Source of the DNA: Austropuccinia psidii
Taxonomy: Eukaryota; Basidiomycota; Pucciniomycetes; Pucciniales; Sphaerophragmiaceae
DNA: 64,000 nucleotides
Assembly (NCBI GenBank): GCA_023105745.1
Contig: JALGQZ010000005.1
Span: forward strand, 63,168,019-63,232,018
Direction: 5' to 3'
The position numbers were made by a program, and so were the translations under genes. The notes below the pieces were generated by a model. That model did not search any database and was not told the origin of the DNA. It saw only the letters and a program-made list of their open reading frames with translations. Of the stretch, positions 22,529 through 32,157 are shown piece by piece (the stretch's first letter is position 1; each line of letters opens with the position of its first letter).

Positions 22529-23740
22529 TCATTCTTTGAATCGGCATGAGATTGTATTACCATCCCTGATTTGATAGCCCGCTCTCTCGCCAATCTCATA
22601 ATAGCCATTGCTTTTTTGCCGCATTGTTTTTGCTAACCTGCTTGAGCATTGTGCGGACATACCCACTAGTGTCGTGCTTTCGTTGTCCTGTGCTGGATCA
22701 GTATAATGAACAAATGTACTACTGGCCCACACTACCTGAATGAGCCCATGACATGTGGATAGATCAATCCAAAAATGCTCATTTGGGAAAATCAATTTTC
22801 CCCCTGTACACCGCTTTGACGCATCTCTTTGAATTTGGCCGGTCCGCTTATCAGCTTGAAACCACCATCCCGAAGCATACAGCGATGCATCCTTATCAAC
22901 ATGAGGTGCGTTTTTGAATCCATTCATGGTGAAAGTGAGTGCGGAAGCGCCCTCGAATGCACCCTGATTTGCCGGAATATCGCCTTCATAGTTGACTTGA
23001 TCAAAAGACGGAACCCCCAATGAGTTGTAGCAATTTTGAATCTTCTGAAATAAATTATCCCCAACATATCGTAAGGATTGACCTAAAATGCGACCCACTG
23101 AGCTAAGATTGGCACCTCGGTCCCGCCATTCATCTTTTGCATTTTCAATTTTGCCAGCACTACCATACAGACCAAATTGTTCATTCTTTGTGGTGCATTT
23201 GCGCCACCCAATCGCGAACATAAATCCCTCCAGTAATGCTCCATTTGTTGCAATAGGGTCAGTGAACCTCTTTTCGCGAAATAAGAATTGTGATAATTCA
23301 TCCCATTGATTGACCTCGACTTCACTCATTGTTGTGAATGGTCGGAATTCAACAAGGGCAATGAGTAATCCGGTTGAAGAGAAAATTGCCACACGCCCAA
23401 AGTGAATGCGTTTGATCTGATTGACATCCACCACCCTCCGAATTTCACTTGGGGTGATATTTGCTGATACTGGCATTGATATTTGTGCTGTTGGGCGAGA
23501 GGAGGAAAAAAACCTATTCATTCGGGTCGTTTTGCGCTCATTTGTCTTTTGGGATCTGCTACTATTCCCGAGTGGTTGCGGGATCACTATGTGTTGAAGC
23601 ACACAAGATATCAGATACTGCCAAGGAGCTTTCTTCGGCACACATCCTTTGACTTCCCTGTTGGAGCCCACATGACATTGGCACAATCTGAACCGACTAA
23701 AGCCCATGTTCTTCAGTGGGGCCCAATGAGGGTGCCACAT
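22529..23740 (-). CDS. Tet-like 2OG-Fe(II) oxygenase (TET/JBP family)
   Basis: Single open frame of 403 codons without breaks. The C-terminal two-thirds has the double-stranded beta-helix signature of Tet-like oxygenases that are abundant in rust and other basidiomycete genomes: KNAPHVDKDAS with the iron-binding HxD (His280, Asp282), GGKLIFPNEHFWIDL, WASSTFVHYTDP with the distal His345, and a basic residue (Arg368) fit to bind 2-oxoglutarate. The family oxidises 5-methylcytosine or thymine bases in DNA. The start is uncertain: a TATA-like tract lies only 15-40 bp upstream of the ATG at 23740, so Met74 (23521, before NRFFSSSRPT) may be the real start. Fungal TET/JBP genes are known to travel with KDZ transposons; here the carrier is CACTA/Plavaka-like. 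Confidence 0.85.
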   Translation of the reverse strand: MWHPHWAPLKNMGFSRFRLCQCHVGSNREVKGCVPKKAPWQYLISCVLQHIVIPQPLGNSSRSQKTNERKTTRMNRFFSSSRPTAQISMPVSANITPSEIRRVVDVNQIKRIHFGRVAIFSSTGLLIALVEFRPFTTMSEVEVNQWDELSQFLFREKRFTDPIATNGALLEGFMFAIGWRKCTTKNEQFGLYGSAGKIENAKDEWRDRGANLSSVGRILGQSLRYVGDNLFQKIQNCYNSLGVPSFDQVNYEGDIPANQGAFEGASALTFTMNGFKNAPHVDKDASLYASGWWFQADKRTGQIQRDASKRCTGGKLIFPNEHFWIDLSTCHGLIQVVWASSTFVHYTDPAQDNESTTLVGMSAQCSSRLAKTMRQKSNGYYEIGERAGYQIRDGNTISCRFKE

Positions 23741-23754
23741 AAATGTGGAAGCAT

Positions 23755-23776
23755 ATCTATATATCTATATATATAC
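23755..23776 (-). promoter_or_regulatory. TATA-rich tract upstream of the oxygenase gene
   Basis: Alternating TATATATAGATATATAG on the minus strand, immediately upstream of the first ATG. It is a plausible TATA element, and its closeness argues that transcription starts downstream of, or near, the first ATG. Confidence 0.4.
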
Positions 23777-24450
23777 ACTGAGATTAAGCGAGTAACTCAC
23801 ACTTTCCTTCCTCAGACCGACGCTTTCTCGCGAGTTCCCTTTTACGCTCTTTTCCTTTTTTTGTGAATGGCATGCTTTCAGCAGAAAATGAAATGAAACC
23901 GAATGATTACTGATTTCTTAATATCACCTAAATTGGATTGCGATGGATGAATCTTTTTTAATTGCGGCTAAAAAGAAAGCTCACGCCTGACCTTGGCAAA
24001 TTCACGATCTCAAATACCTGAACCTGAAAATTGCAGTGGATAGTGCATTATTCAATTTTACACATTGATGTTCCCATGCAATCACTTTCCAATCCAGCAA
24101 TTTGGAATATTGCAAGCACACGCAAATGCAATATGCATCCTGCTGCGGATCCCTAGGTATCCCACTCCTCTTGAAAGACACAGGAACCTTTTGCCTATTA
24201 TGGGCTGGCGTGAAGTGATACACGCGGCCTCCCGCAATGCCCCCGCGTGTGCTACTCGCGGGCACAACACCTGACTCAGCTTGCGTCTTGTCGGAGTCTT
24301 TGCAATGATGTACGGAGGCATGCCGCCGTACAATTACTATTGGTACTCAGACTGTGGCATCCGGGCAGTAGTAGGATAGGAAGTCATGATTATTAAATTC
24401 ATAAATCACTTTGCAAAATTAAATTACAATCTATCTAGTACAAAGCTAAT
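23777..24450. promoter_or_regulatory. Intergenic region between oxygenase and second unknown gene, with palindrome at 24308-24333
   Basis: It contains a 26-bp palindrome (ATGTACGGAGGCA and its mirror, two mismatched pairs) 568 bp upstream of the oxygenase ATG and 118 bp beyond the stop of the next gene. No coding sequence recognised; open frames at 24002-24333 overlap on both strands and look spurious. Confidence 0.6.
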
Positions 24451-26692
24451 CTAAAACGGGTCAATCCTGGTTGTGAGTTTAGCTGACCTGGGTACCGTCA
24501 AGGTGACCTCATCACTTGAACCAAGCCCGCGATTTGCCACCCAGGCATCACCAAAGTCTAATACTAAGCATCGTGCAAAATCAAATCTAAGAGGTACAGT
24601 GGGGTTAAAAGACTCTGATGAGAAGAAACTTTTATTCAGTAAATTACATATATACTTATTAGTACGTAGCCACACTGGCTCCACTAGATTTTTACCCTCT
24701 GAAAGTTTTGCGGAAATGTCAATTAGTGCTAAAGCCCCTTTAACTGAGCTTGTTCTCCAGTCATCTGAGCATACCATCAAACCACGAACCCCCGCCGCAC
24801 AGAATGCCGCTAATATACCATAGCAAATTCGATTGATTCCAAGATTCTTGTGACACGCCAAAAGATCTTTGATGGCCTCATTTTTTTTTGAGTTTGTGAG
24901 TTTGCCTTTGATGCCATTAACTTCGACCTTTGTATGTGCACGTACCATGTTGTACGCAATCATCAAATGGATAACTGTATCCATTAGATCCTCCAGGTTC
25001 TTGTGCGGCTTTGTGGATATCTCATTGTCAGCCCCGCCACCTTCAATGCTGAGTTGGGTTGCACGTTGCTTCGATTTACTCAAGCAGGAGGCAAGGTATT
25101 CAACTGCTCCCCGTTCGAGTCCAAGAAGATCGGTCGAATTTGATGTTGGTGCAACATATGGTTTGGGTGCAATCACATCGTATGAGACTAAACTAATGGA
25201 TTCAAACATAACATTTGCCCAAAAATGTTTAACTGGATTGGCGGGGTAAAGAAGGCTCTGAACCATTTTGAAGAAGGAGTGTTCAGATTTTGGGAGATTA
25301 TCTGGAGGTTTAGCTGATTCCTTCATCAATTTGAGATTCCAAATGTTGTGATCAAAAAACGCTTCTGTTTCGGTTGGCTTAAAAAAATCTAACCCTGTAT
25401 ATTGCAATTTATATCACCAGTCAACAGCCAATAATCAAGTATCATGCACAAAGATAAAAAAAAACTCACCTGCCATCTCAAGGTCCTGCAGCCAAGCCGA
25501 CATTTTAAGATCTCGGTTACTGATCACCTTAATACCAACGGGCAGGAATGTATGAGCATCCTTTGTTGGTAAATTGTCCCATCTATTTTTGTAAATCCTA
25601 TTGATATTATCAAGCCCCCTTTTCCATGATTGTTGAGTAATATTGGAATGATAATTCAAAATGCCTGCAAACTCTTCCATGCGGGATAAAAATATTCCTT
25701 GAAAATTCGCAGCGGATGACACTTCGGGCTCAGCGTCGGGAATTATATCAGTCATATCTCGTCCCATTGTATCATGCTTAATTGTTTCCCTTTCTTGAAA
25801 GGCTTGAATATTCCGAGGAGAGGCGGGAGGGGTTGCATCATGCATTGTTTCATTGGGTATTGGGGGACTTTCTGTATGTGGAGCTTCATCATGGATTGTT
25901 TCATTGAGTATTGGGGGGGGTTCAGTATGCGGAGGTTCATTATCAATATGGTCCCCTTCAACATTGATAATTTCATCACCTTGATCGCGAGAATCGTTTG
26001 CGGCTTCAAAGGTACGGCGTTTTTTGTTTGTTTTTTTGGTCGCATGTATATTTGGTCTTTTTCCTAATCCTTTGCCTGGAAATCCAATTACGACTCAAGA
26101 TCCTTCAGGTAGAGATTCTCCCACCTCCACACCTGCCCATATATTGTAAGCAGCTATTTTTATCAATTTTGTTTTGAATTAGTAATGGACTTACGGTTCA
26201 AATCCATTTTGAGCAGGCTCATGGCTTCAGCAATCTTTTGACGCACATAATCAGGAATTTTACTATCATTTTGGATTTTTTCGAGCCTTGGGATTGTTTG
26301 AGAAATGTTGGAGACAAATTGTTCCTTGGATATAATTTCCACCTCCCCACTGAAAATTACATCATCTTGCCCATCATCTTCTGTCGGTGCACAAGGTTCA
26401 ACAGTCTTTTCCTTCTCATAACTTTTAAAATTCGGTTTCTGAGAGCTTGGAGGCTGCCCTGAAATAAAGGCTATGACACAATATCAGGTTTTGAGAGATT
26501 TGAAATATTCAAGATGGATGCATACTCACATTCCGGAAGAACTGGTGGATCTTGATTATCTTCATGTGACTGGCTCTCTACTTCAATGCCTAATTCACGA
26601 CTACTGGCGATATCAGAGATTTCACTTCCACTCTCTGGGGCTGAAGTTGGTCGTTCATTGAATTCTGTTGAATTTCCCGGGGTTCGGGCCAT
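24451..26692 (-). CDS. Second transposon-borne protein of unknown function
   Basis: Four exons: 26692-26530, 26458-26195, about 26075-25470, and 25394-24451; donors GTGAGT, GTAAGT, GTGAGT. If the third exon begins at 26132 (62-bp intron) a TGA at 26097-26095 interrupts it; if the TTTCCAG acceptor is used (exon from 26075, 119-bp intron) the frame is open throughout, giving 658 aa. I prefer the latter. The N-terminal half is acidic and low in complexity, with a KKTNKKRR basic cluster that could be a nuclear localisation signal and a Pro-rich repeat (NETIHDEAPHTESPPIPNET). The C-terminal 400 residues look folded (LKMSAWLQDLEMAG, FFKPTETEAFFDHNIWNLK, HFWANVMFESISLVSYDVI, RFDFARCLVLDFGD). I do not recognise the family. 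Confidence 0.72.
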
Positions 26693-27184
26693 AGCGGAGG
26701 TAGTTTATTAAGCAAATAGATGGTGACGAGTTGATTGCTAACTTGTTTGAAAATTTTTTGATAAAAGATCCAAATTCAAGAAAAAAGGTGCAAATGCGAT
26801 TTGTCGGGAAATTGAAGGAGGCGATGTTTTGCAAATTATTTCATATCATGCAAATGAAATCACTTCCCTGTGAGACATTGAATAAAGTTGACTAGTGAGA
26901 AACCTACTAAAGTCAACTTTTGAACTATTCAATGCTCATGAGGTAAGGACTAAGCAAAGTGTTCATTTGATTGATATGAAATAAAATGGTTTTGTCGGCA
27001 AAACAGGAGACACAATTCTTGTCTTAAATAGTCCACTTATTAGGTTTTAATTTGTGAGTCTCATGATTTAAACCCTAGCCACAACATGGTGAATATACTG
27101 ACCAATATCCCCTTAGGTCCTGTTGGCAGAGAAGGCCACTCAGCATATTTCGGCAATTGCGTTCATCGTGTACGCCAACAAGCC
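26693..27184. promoter_or_regulatory. Upstream region of the second unknown gene
   Basis: No gene seen. At 27170-27191 a degenerate member of the palindrome family (GTACG...GCCACCGTAC, only the right half well preserved) lies 478 bp upstream of the gene's ATG, directly before the minisatellite. Confidence 0.5.
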
Positions 27185-27740
27185 ACCGTACTGTACACTA
27201 TGGATGTAATACGGAAGCGTGAGGAGGGTAAGCGTTGTCGGAGGCATGTCGGGAGGGTAAGCGTTGTCGGAGGCATGTCGGGAGGGCACTACATGAGCGT
27301 AAGGATGGTAAGCAGTGTCGGGAGAATGTCGGGAGGGAGGGTAACTGTTGTCGGAGGCATGTCGGGAGGGCACTACATGAGCGTAAGGATGGTAAGCAGT
27401 GTCGGGAGAATGTCGGGAGGGAGGGTAAGCGTTGTCGGAGGCATGTCGGGAGGGCACTACATGAGCGTAAGGATGGTAAGCAGTGTCGGGAGAATGTCGG
27501 GAGGGAGGGTAACTGTTGTCGGAGGCATGTCGGGAGGGCACTACATGAGCGTAAGGATGGTAAGCTGTGTCGGAGGCATGTCGGGAGGGCACTACACAAG
27601 CGTAAGGGTCATCAGTGGTGTCAGAGGCATGTCGGGAGGGCACTACATGAGCGTAAGGATGGTAAGCGTTGTCGGAGGCATGTCGGGAGGGTACTACACA
27701 AGCGTGAGGATGGTAGGGGCGGGGGTGTGAAAGCGTAAGG
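27185..27740 (+). repeat. Higher-order minisatellite (84-bp period, then about 50-bp units)
   Basis: GTAAGCAGTGTCGGGAG recurs at 27308, 27392, 27476 and (as GTAAGCTG) 27560, an exact 84-bp period made of a 34-bp and a 50-bp subunit. Beyond this, only the 50-bp subunit repeats (GGCATGTCGGGAGGG, ACTACATGAGCGTAAGGATG). Since 84 is a multiple of 3, open frames appear on both strands; these are not genes. CpG-rich. Confidence 0.92.
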
Positions 27741-27904
27741 AGTGGTGAGGACGGAGAGGGGCGGGCAGTGTCGGAGTCTCATCCGGATGGAGGGCGGTGC
27801 GGGTGCGTAAGCATGCTAAGCGTCGGGGAGGCGGAAGCCAATGAGGTGAAATTACACGAACGTTGCGCATAGTGTTGAAATGGGTTTGGGCTTTGAGTGA
27901 CATT

Positions 27905-28026
27905 CTCATGTGACACATGTGACGATTGACGTTGTCTTGACGCTGACGTGACGTGACCCACTAAATCCAGTGACTATAAAGTGACACTAACGCGACTGAA
28001 GCAAGATTTTATACTGACCGCGGTGC
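27905..28026 (-). repeat. Right subterminal TGACG/GTGAC repeats
   Basis: Directly inside the right inverted repeat, TGACG or GTGAC occurs about ten times (e.g. GACGATTGACG, CTTGACGCTGACGTGACG, AGTGACACT). The left end uses GTCAAGC instead, so the two ends are asymmetric, as seen in many CACTA elements. Confidence 0.7.
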
Positions 28027-28072
28027 GACGTGAAGTCAATCGCCGACGATTGACGCGAGATTCGCCCTGGTG
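28027..28072 (-). repeat. Right terminal inverted repeat (46 bp) of inner transposon
   Basis: Inverse of 7280-7325 with two differences (GTG end CACCAGGG versus CACCGGGG, and CGCG versus CGTG). The hairpin-forming palindrome GTCAATCG...CGATTGAC is conserved. Confidence 0.96.
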
Positions 28073-29854
28073 AATGCTGTGAAATCACTATTAAATATGA
28101 AGACTCCAAACAGACATATGCTGAGATGGCAAATTGCTATCCAGGAATATAGAGGAAATATGACTATTGTTCATAAATCTGGAAATATTCACAAAAATGC
28201 AGATGGTCTCAGCAGATGGGCTCTAGAAAATACCCCTGACAATCCAGCATGGGTACCACAAGAAGAACACCATATAGAAGGAATATGTGTTACAGACATT
28301 GGCACAGAATTCTTTAACCAATTTAAAGAAAGCTATAAGACAGACAAAAATTGCCATATCTTAAGCCAACTTCTAATGAAAGACTGCAAAGATCCATCAC
28401 TTTCATCAAAACTAGATGAAATATGGAAAAAGGCATATGATGAAGGAAGATTTCACCTCCTGGATGGAATCCTTTACCATAGAACAAAACACACATGTGT
28501 TATGGCCTTAACAGACAGAACACTAATAAACACTATTTTACATGAGTGTCATGATAGTGTTGCATCTGGACATCTCTCAGAAGATAGGACACTAGAGAGG
28601 GTGAAAACCTGCTCTTGGTGGCCAAATTGGAAGAAAGATGTTGCAGAATACTGCCAAACCTGTGACAGATGTCAAAAAGCCAACAGAGCCACAGGAAAGA
28701 AATTTGGAATGATGATCCAAATCCAAGAACCCAAATCCCCATGGGAAATAGTTCATACGGATTGGGTAACAGCATTACCTCCAGGAGGAGACAGGAGTTA
28801 TAATGCATGCCTAGTGTTAGTTGACAGGTACAGTAAAACTCCCATGTTCTTACCATTTCATAAAGATGACACAGCTGTGGATACAGCCATAATGATATGG
28901 AATAAAGTCATTAGCCACACAGGCTTATTCCAAAATATTATAAGTGACAGAGACCCAAAGTTCACTTCAGCATTATGGACAAACCTCCATAACTTGTTTG
29001 GAACAAAGTTATCATTCTCAACAGCTTATCATCCTCAAACTGATGGTTTAGCAGAAAGAATGATACAGACCCTAGAGGATATGATCAGAAGATTCTGTGC
29101 TTATGGGCTAGAATTCAAAGATTCTGATGGTTTTACCCATGATTGGTGTACACTAATACCAGCACTTGAACCGGCATATAAGACATCAATCCATTCTTCT
29201 ACTGGCAAAACACCAGCAATGCTAGAGAAAGGTTGGAATCCAAGACTTCCTTATGATACCCTCAAAAAGGACTTAGTGGATATACATCCAACAGCAAGCA
29301 GTTTCAAGATAATGCTTGACAAAGCAAGACAGCATGCAAACAGATTCATGCAAGACTCTTTTAAATATGCAAAAGAAAGATGGGATAAAAGTCATAAGCC
29401 ACCTGATTTCAAAATAGGAGACTTGGTTTTAGTATCAACCCTTAATTTCAATAACATAAAAGGCCCAAAGAAATTGAAAGATTCCTTTGCAGGACCATTT
29501 ATGATAAAAGCACTTCATGGACCCAATGCTGTGCAATTAGAACTCACAGGTGAACTAATGAACAAACACCCAACTTTCCCTGTAAGTCTGATAAAACCTT
29601 ACAGTTCAAGTGACAAGGAGTTATTTCCACTAAGAAATAAACCCCCACTTGAGATTCCCCCTTTGGAAGAAGGAGAGGAAAAGAAAATAGTAAAAGTCCT
29701 TAAAGAAAGAAGGACAAGAAACAAAAAAGAAAGGGAATACCTTGTAAGGTATAGATATACAACTCAAGAAGATGAATGGCTACTTGAGAAAGATATAAAA
29801 AATGCTGATAAACTACTAAGAAGGTTCAGACATGAAAGAAAACCTGAAAAATAA
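28073..29854 (+). pseudogene. Ty3/Gypsy pol, 3' part (rest of RNase H, integrase, chromodomain)
   Basis: It continues the frame cut at 7279. In order: the rest of RNase H and connection ([19 protein letters not shown] to ADGLSRW); integrase zinc domain with HECH...H and CQTCDRC; catalytic core with Asp (HTDWVTALP), Asp (SDRDPKFTS) and Glu ([10 protein letters not shown]), the DDE triad; a GPF-type module ([13 protein letters not shown]); and a C-terminal chromodomain-like segment (IVKVLKERR...REYLVRYR...DEWLLEKDI). No stops until TAA at 29852-29854. As a separated 3' part it has no own promoter and an artificial first Met, so it is not an independent gene. Chromodomains of such integrases direct insertion to marked chromatin. 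Confidence 0.93.
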
Positions 29855-29971
29855 AAAAGTTAAGCATTATTGAGCTTCAAGACTAACAAAGTCTATTGAA
29901 GAGGTAGGACAGTGGATGATACCCTAATCACATATATCAGATTGTGGTACAATCTTTTTGGTGGTAGGGAA
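29855..29971 (+). other. 3' untranslated end with putative polypurine tract
   Basis: The segment between the pol stop and the 3' LTR. GGTGGTAGGGAA (29960-29971) directly precedes the LTR and is the best polypurine-tract candidate. Confidence 0.55.
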
Positions 29972-31995
29972 TGTGAGCCTTTGAGATATGACCACATACC
30001 CAATAAGGTCACAAAAAAGATTAATAATAATTATACCTTTAATATAATTATATTAAAATTAGTTAGAATAATTATACACTAAAAATAATTACTTAAATAT
30101 ACAAAAAATACCATAAATTGGTACAAAAATTGGTTTAACTTAAAAACCAATGAATCAACATGTAAAATAAATTATACCATTGGATTCCTCATGGAAAAAT
30201 ACACATATACCACTTTTATGGCATATCTGTAAAGTCAATATTTAATGAATTATAAGGTATAATACCTTATAAAAACCATAAACCCTATTTATCTCAGGAA
30301 CTAATGAAACAACATGTGAAATAAATGGTACCAGTAGATTCCCCATCAAAATCCACACATAAAACAATTAATAAGCTAATTTCCAAAGTCAATACTTAAA
30401 GAATTAACCTGAATATATGCACTTTTTTGGTCAACGCATATATTCAAGGATCATAGCTAATATCTTCTAAACTATACATGATAGAATGATGAACCACAAA
30501 TAAAGTTACCACGTAATTACTGTAAGAACACAGATATGAACTTTATTTTACAAATTATAAACAAGGTTAAAACCTATGATGAAATATTGATAAAAATAAA
30601 CAGAGCTGTTGACCACTTTGTTGTGAAAGTAGTCCAAACTTAAAAAAAGTATACAGTTGGATTCTACTAGCTCATTCGTGAAGAATGATGTAATTTTTAT
30701 TATTAAATTCAGGGTATAACCCCCTGAAATCAAGGTTTGAAGTTTAAAATATTGAATTTCGACAGAAAAGATGAGTTACAAGAAAAATCATCAAAATTAG
30801 AGTTTTGATGATTTAATGAAAGGCTCTTGGAAGCATAATAAGGTTATGCCAGGCTATCAGAATTCACTCTTTGAATTGCTGTAGCGTGTAAATCTTAAAA
30901 GTTATTGAAGATCAAAGTTTGAGCTTAAATTGAGCAGTTATGATCACCTACTGTAACCTTAAATTAAGTTTAACAGTCATAAGAGTGATAAAATTGGTGA
31001 ATACTATTAGTTTATGATTAAAACTAATAAAATCCACGAAATTTGGGGTTCTGCCAAGCCTCTGATGTCATCAAACTTAGAGTTATAGTGATAACTCTAA
31101 ATAATGGTGTAATAATGATGTAATATGGTTTGATCATGATGTAATCACCCTCAAACCTTAAAATATTGATCAATTCCAGTGGATATGATCAGTACACGTC
31201 TACTAGAAGCCTGTTGGACTCTAGGAGGAAGGTATTTACTATAAATAGAGCTCTTTTTACTCTATTTTCCCCTCAGACGCATCAAAAACATTAAATCAAT
31301 TAAATCAAAAGGTAATTTCTTTATTCTTTATATATAAAAGTATTATGTTATTAAAGACCAAAGACCACCTTGTTACAATCATCTATTTTTACGTGATTAA
31401 ATCATTTATTTAATTGTTTTTGTTAAAAATCTCTCTAAAACTCATTTCCACGTAAAAATCCAGAATAATTTGTAATTTTCTTTATTTTTATTGTAAATAC
31501 AATTTGAAAAAGTCGTATTTATATTTTTTGGCGTAAAATCTTTCAAAATTATTATATTAAGTGTTAAAAGTAGGTTATTTTCTCTTATTATAATAATTTC
31601 TCTATTATTACTCTCTTAATAATTCTTTAATTAATATAAATAGTATTTATATTAATTCATAACTTTAATATTAGTAATACTATTGTTATTAATTGTTTTT
31701 TATTAATAAAAAACAATTTTTTACGCCTTTATTATTTGTTGGTAACAATAATAAAGAGCTTTTTAAATATATTAATTATTTTATATTAATATATTTATTT
31801 ATTATATTATATTTTCATAATATAAATTATATTATTATATTTATTTAATAATATAATTATTTTACGCCATAATAATAATAATTATTTATTATTATTATAT
31901 TTTTAATCTTATTTATTCAATTCATAAGGACATTCAGAGTACAATAAGTAATAAATTAGTAATTTTTACTTATTGTTTCATAGTCAAACCTTACA
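29972..31995 (+). repeat. 3' LTR of the Ty3/Gypsy element
   Basis: 2,024 bp, same length as the 5' LTR, TG...CA ends, followed by the CACTA duplication at 31996-32000. By eye about 21 of some 28 differences from the 5' LTR lie in the first 900 bp. Confidence 0.95.
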
Positions 31996-32157
31996 CACTA
32001 TATCACCCCTCATTCAGTTCAGGTCGACATGTGGAAGGTACCTTTCAAGCTCATCTTTGACCCTGATTGTATTGCTATTCTAAAATCCTTCCTTATGTAA
32101 ATGCCATTTTCCAAACACCAATAGGTCCAAGAAAAGAATCAATCATTAACTGCGTGA
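31996..32157 (+). pseudogene. SNF2-family ATPase pseudogene, last codons (outer copy)
   Basis: End of exon 4 (to 32037), the last intron and the short final exon (32125-32157, VQEKKQ-type end then TGA), collinear with 14511-14670 on the opposite strand. This is the right-hand part of the gene split by the retrotransposon. Confidence 0.85.

Larger units (their letters stand above)
7280..28072 (+). mobile_element. Inner CACTA/Plavaka-type DNA transposon with cargo genes, 20,793 bp
   Basis: Bounded by 46-bp inverted repeats that begin CACC(G/A)GGGCGAATCTCG and differ at two positions, and by an AAT duplication. It encodes a Plavaka-like transposase (minus, near the left end), an unknown conserved protein (plus), a SNF2 ATPase (minus), a Zn2Cys6-type protein (plus), a Tet-like oxygenase (minus) and a second unknown protein (minus). 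The ends are rich in short subterminal repeats, and three minisatellites lie inside. CpG dinucleotides are well preserved compared with the outer copy. The transposase has one in-frame stop, so movement would need a helper or readthrough; the other genes are mostly intact. It inserted after the retrotransposon and so is the youngest layer. Confidence 0.95.
542..31995 (+). mobile_element. Ty3/Gypsy LTR retrotransposon, chromodomain type, split by a nested DNA transposon
   Basis: The two LTRs are exactly 2,024 bp each (542-2565 and 29972-31995), begin TGTGAG, end TTACA and are flanked by CACTA. The internal part holds one gag-pol reading frame (3302-7279, resumed at 28073-29854) with capsid-type gag, zinc knuckle, aspartic protease, reverse transcriptase, RNase H, integrase and a C-terminal chromodomain-like segment. 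Without the 20.8-kb nested transposon the element would be about 10.7 kb. Protease before RT before integrase is the Ty3/Gypsy order. My hand comparison of the LTRs finds about 28 differences (near 1.4%), so the insertion is fairly recent. The RNase H interruption makes it non-autonomous. Confidence 0.95.

Noticed and set aside
26185..26200. tRNA B-box-like GGTTCAAATCC
   Set aside because: Lies at the exon 2 end of the unknown gene, with no A box or cloverleaf partner nearby.
27086..27730. Long open frames on both strands across the minisatellite
   Set aside because: They result from an 84-bp (multiple of 3) tandem repeat without stops; the repeated peptides have no domain character and change frame when subunits change.
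7280..28072. Starship-type giant element or Helitron
   Set aside because: No tyrosine recombinase (DUF3435-like) or Rep-helicase seen, and the element has true terminal inverted repeats with a 3-bp duplication.
7280..28072. KDZ transposon, because a TET/JBP-type gene is present
   Set aside because: The transposase motifs (DWFN, GIIPGPKEP, LDIMH) and the 3-bp duplication fit CACTA/Plavaka better than KDZ, which as I recall makes longer duplications; a profile search would settle it.
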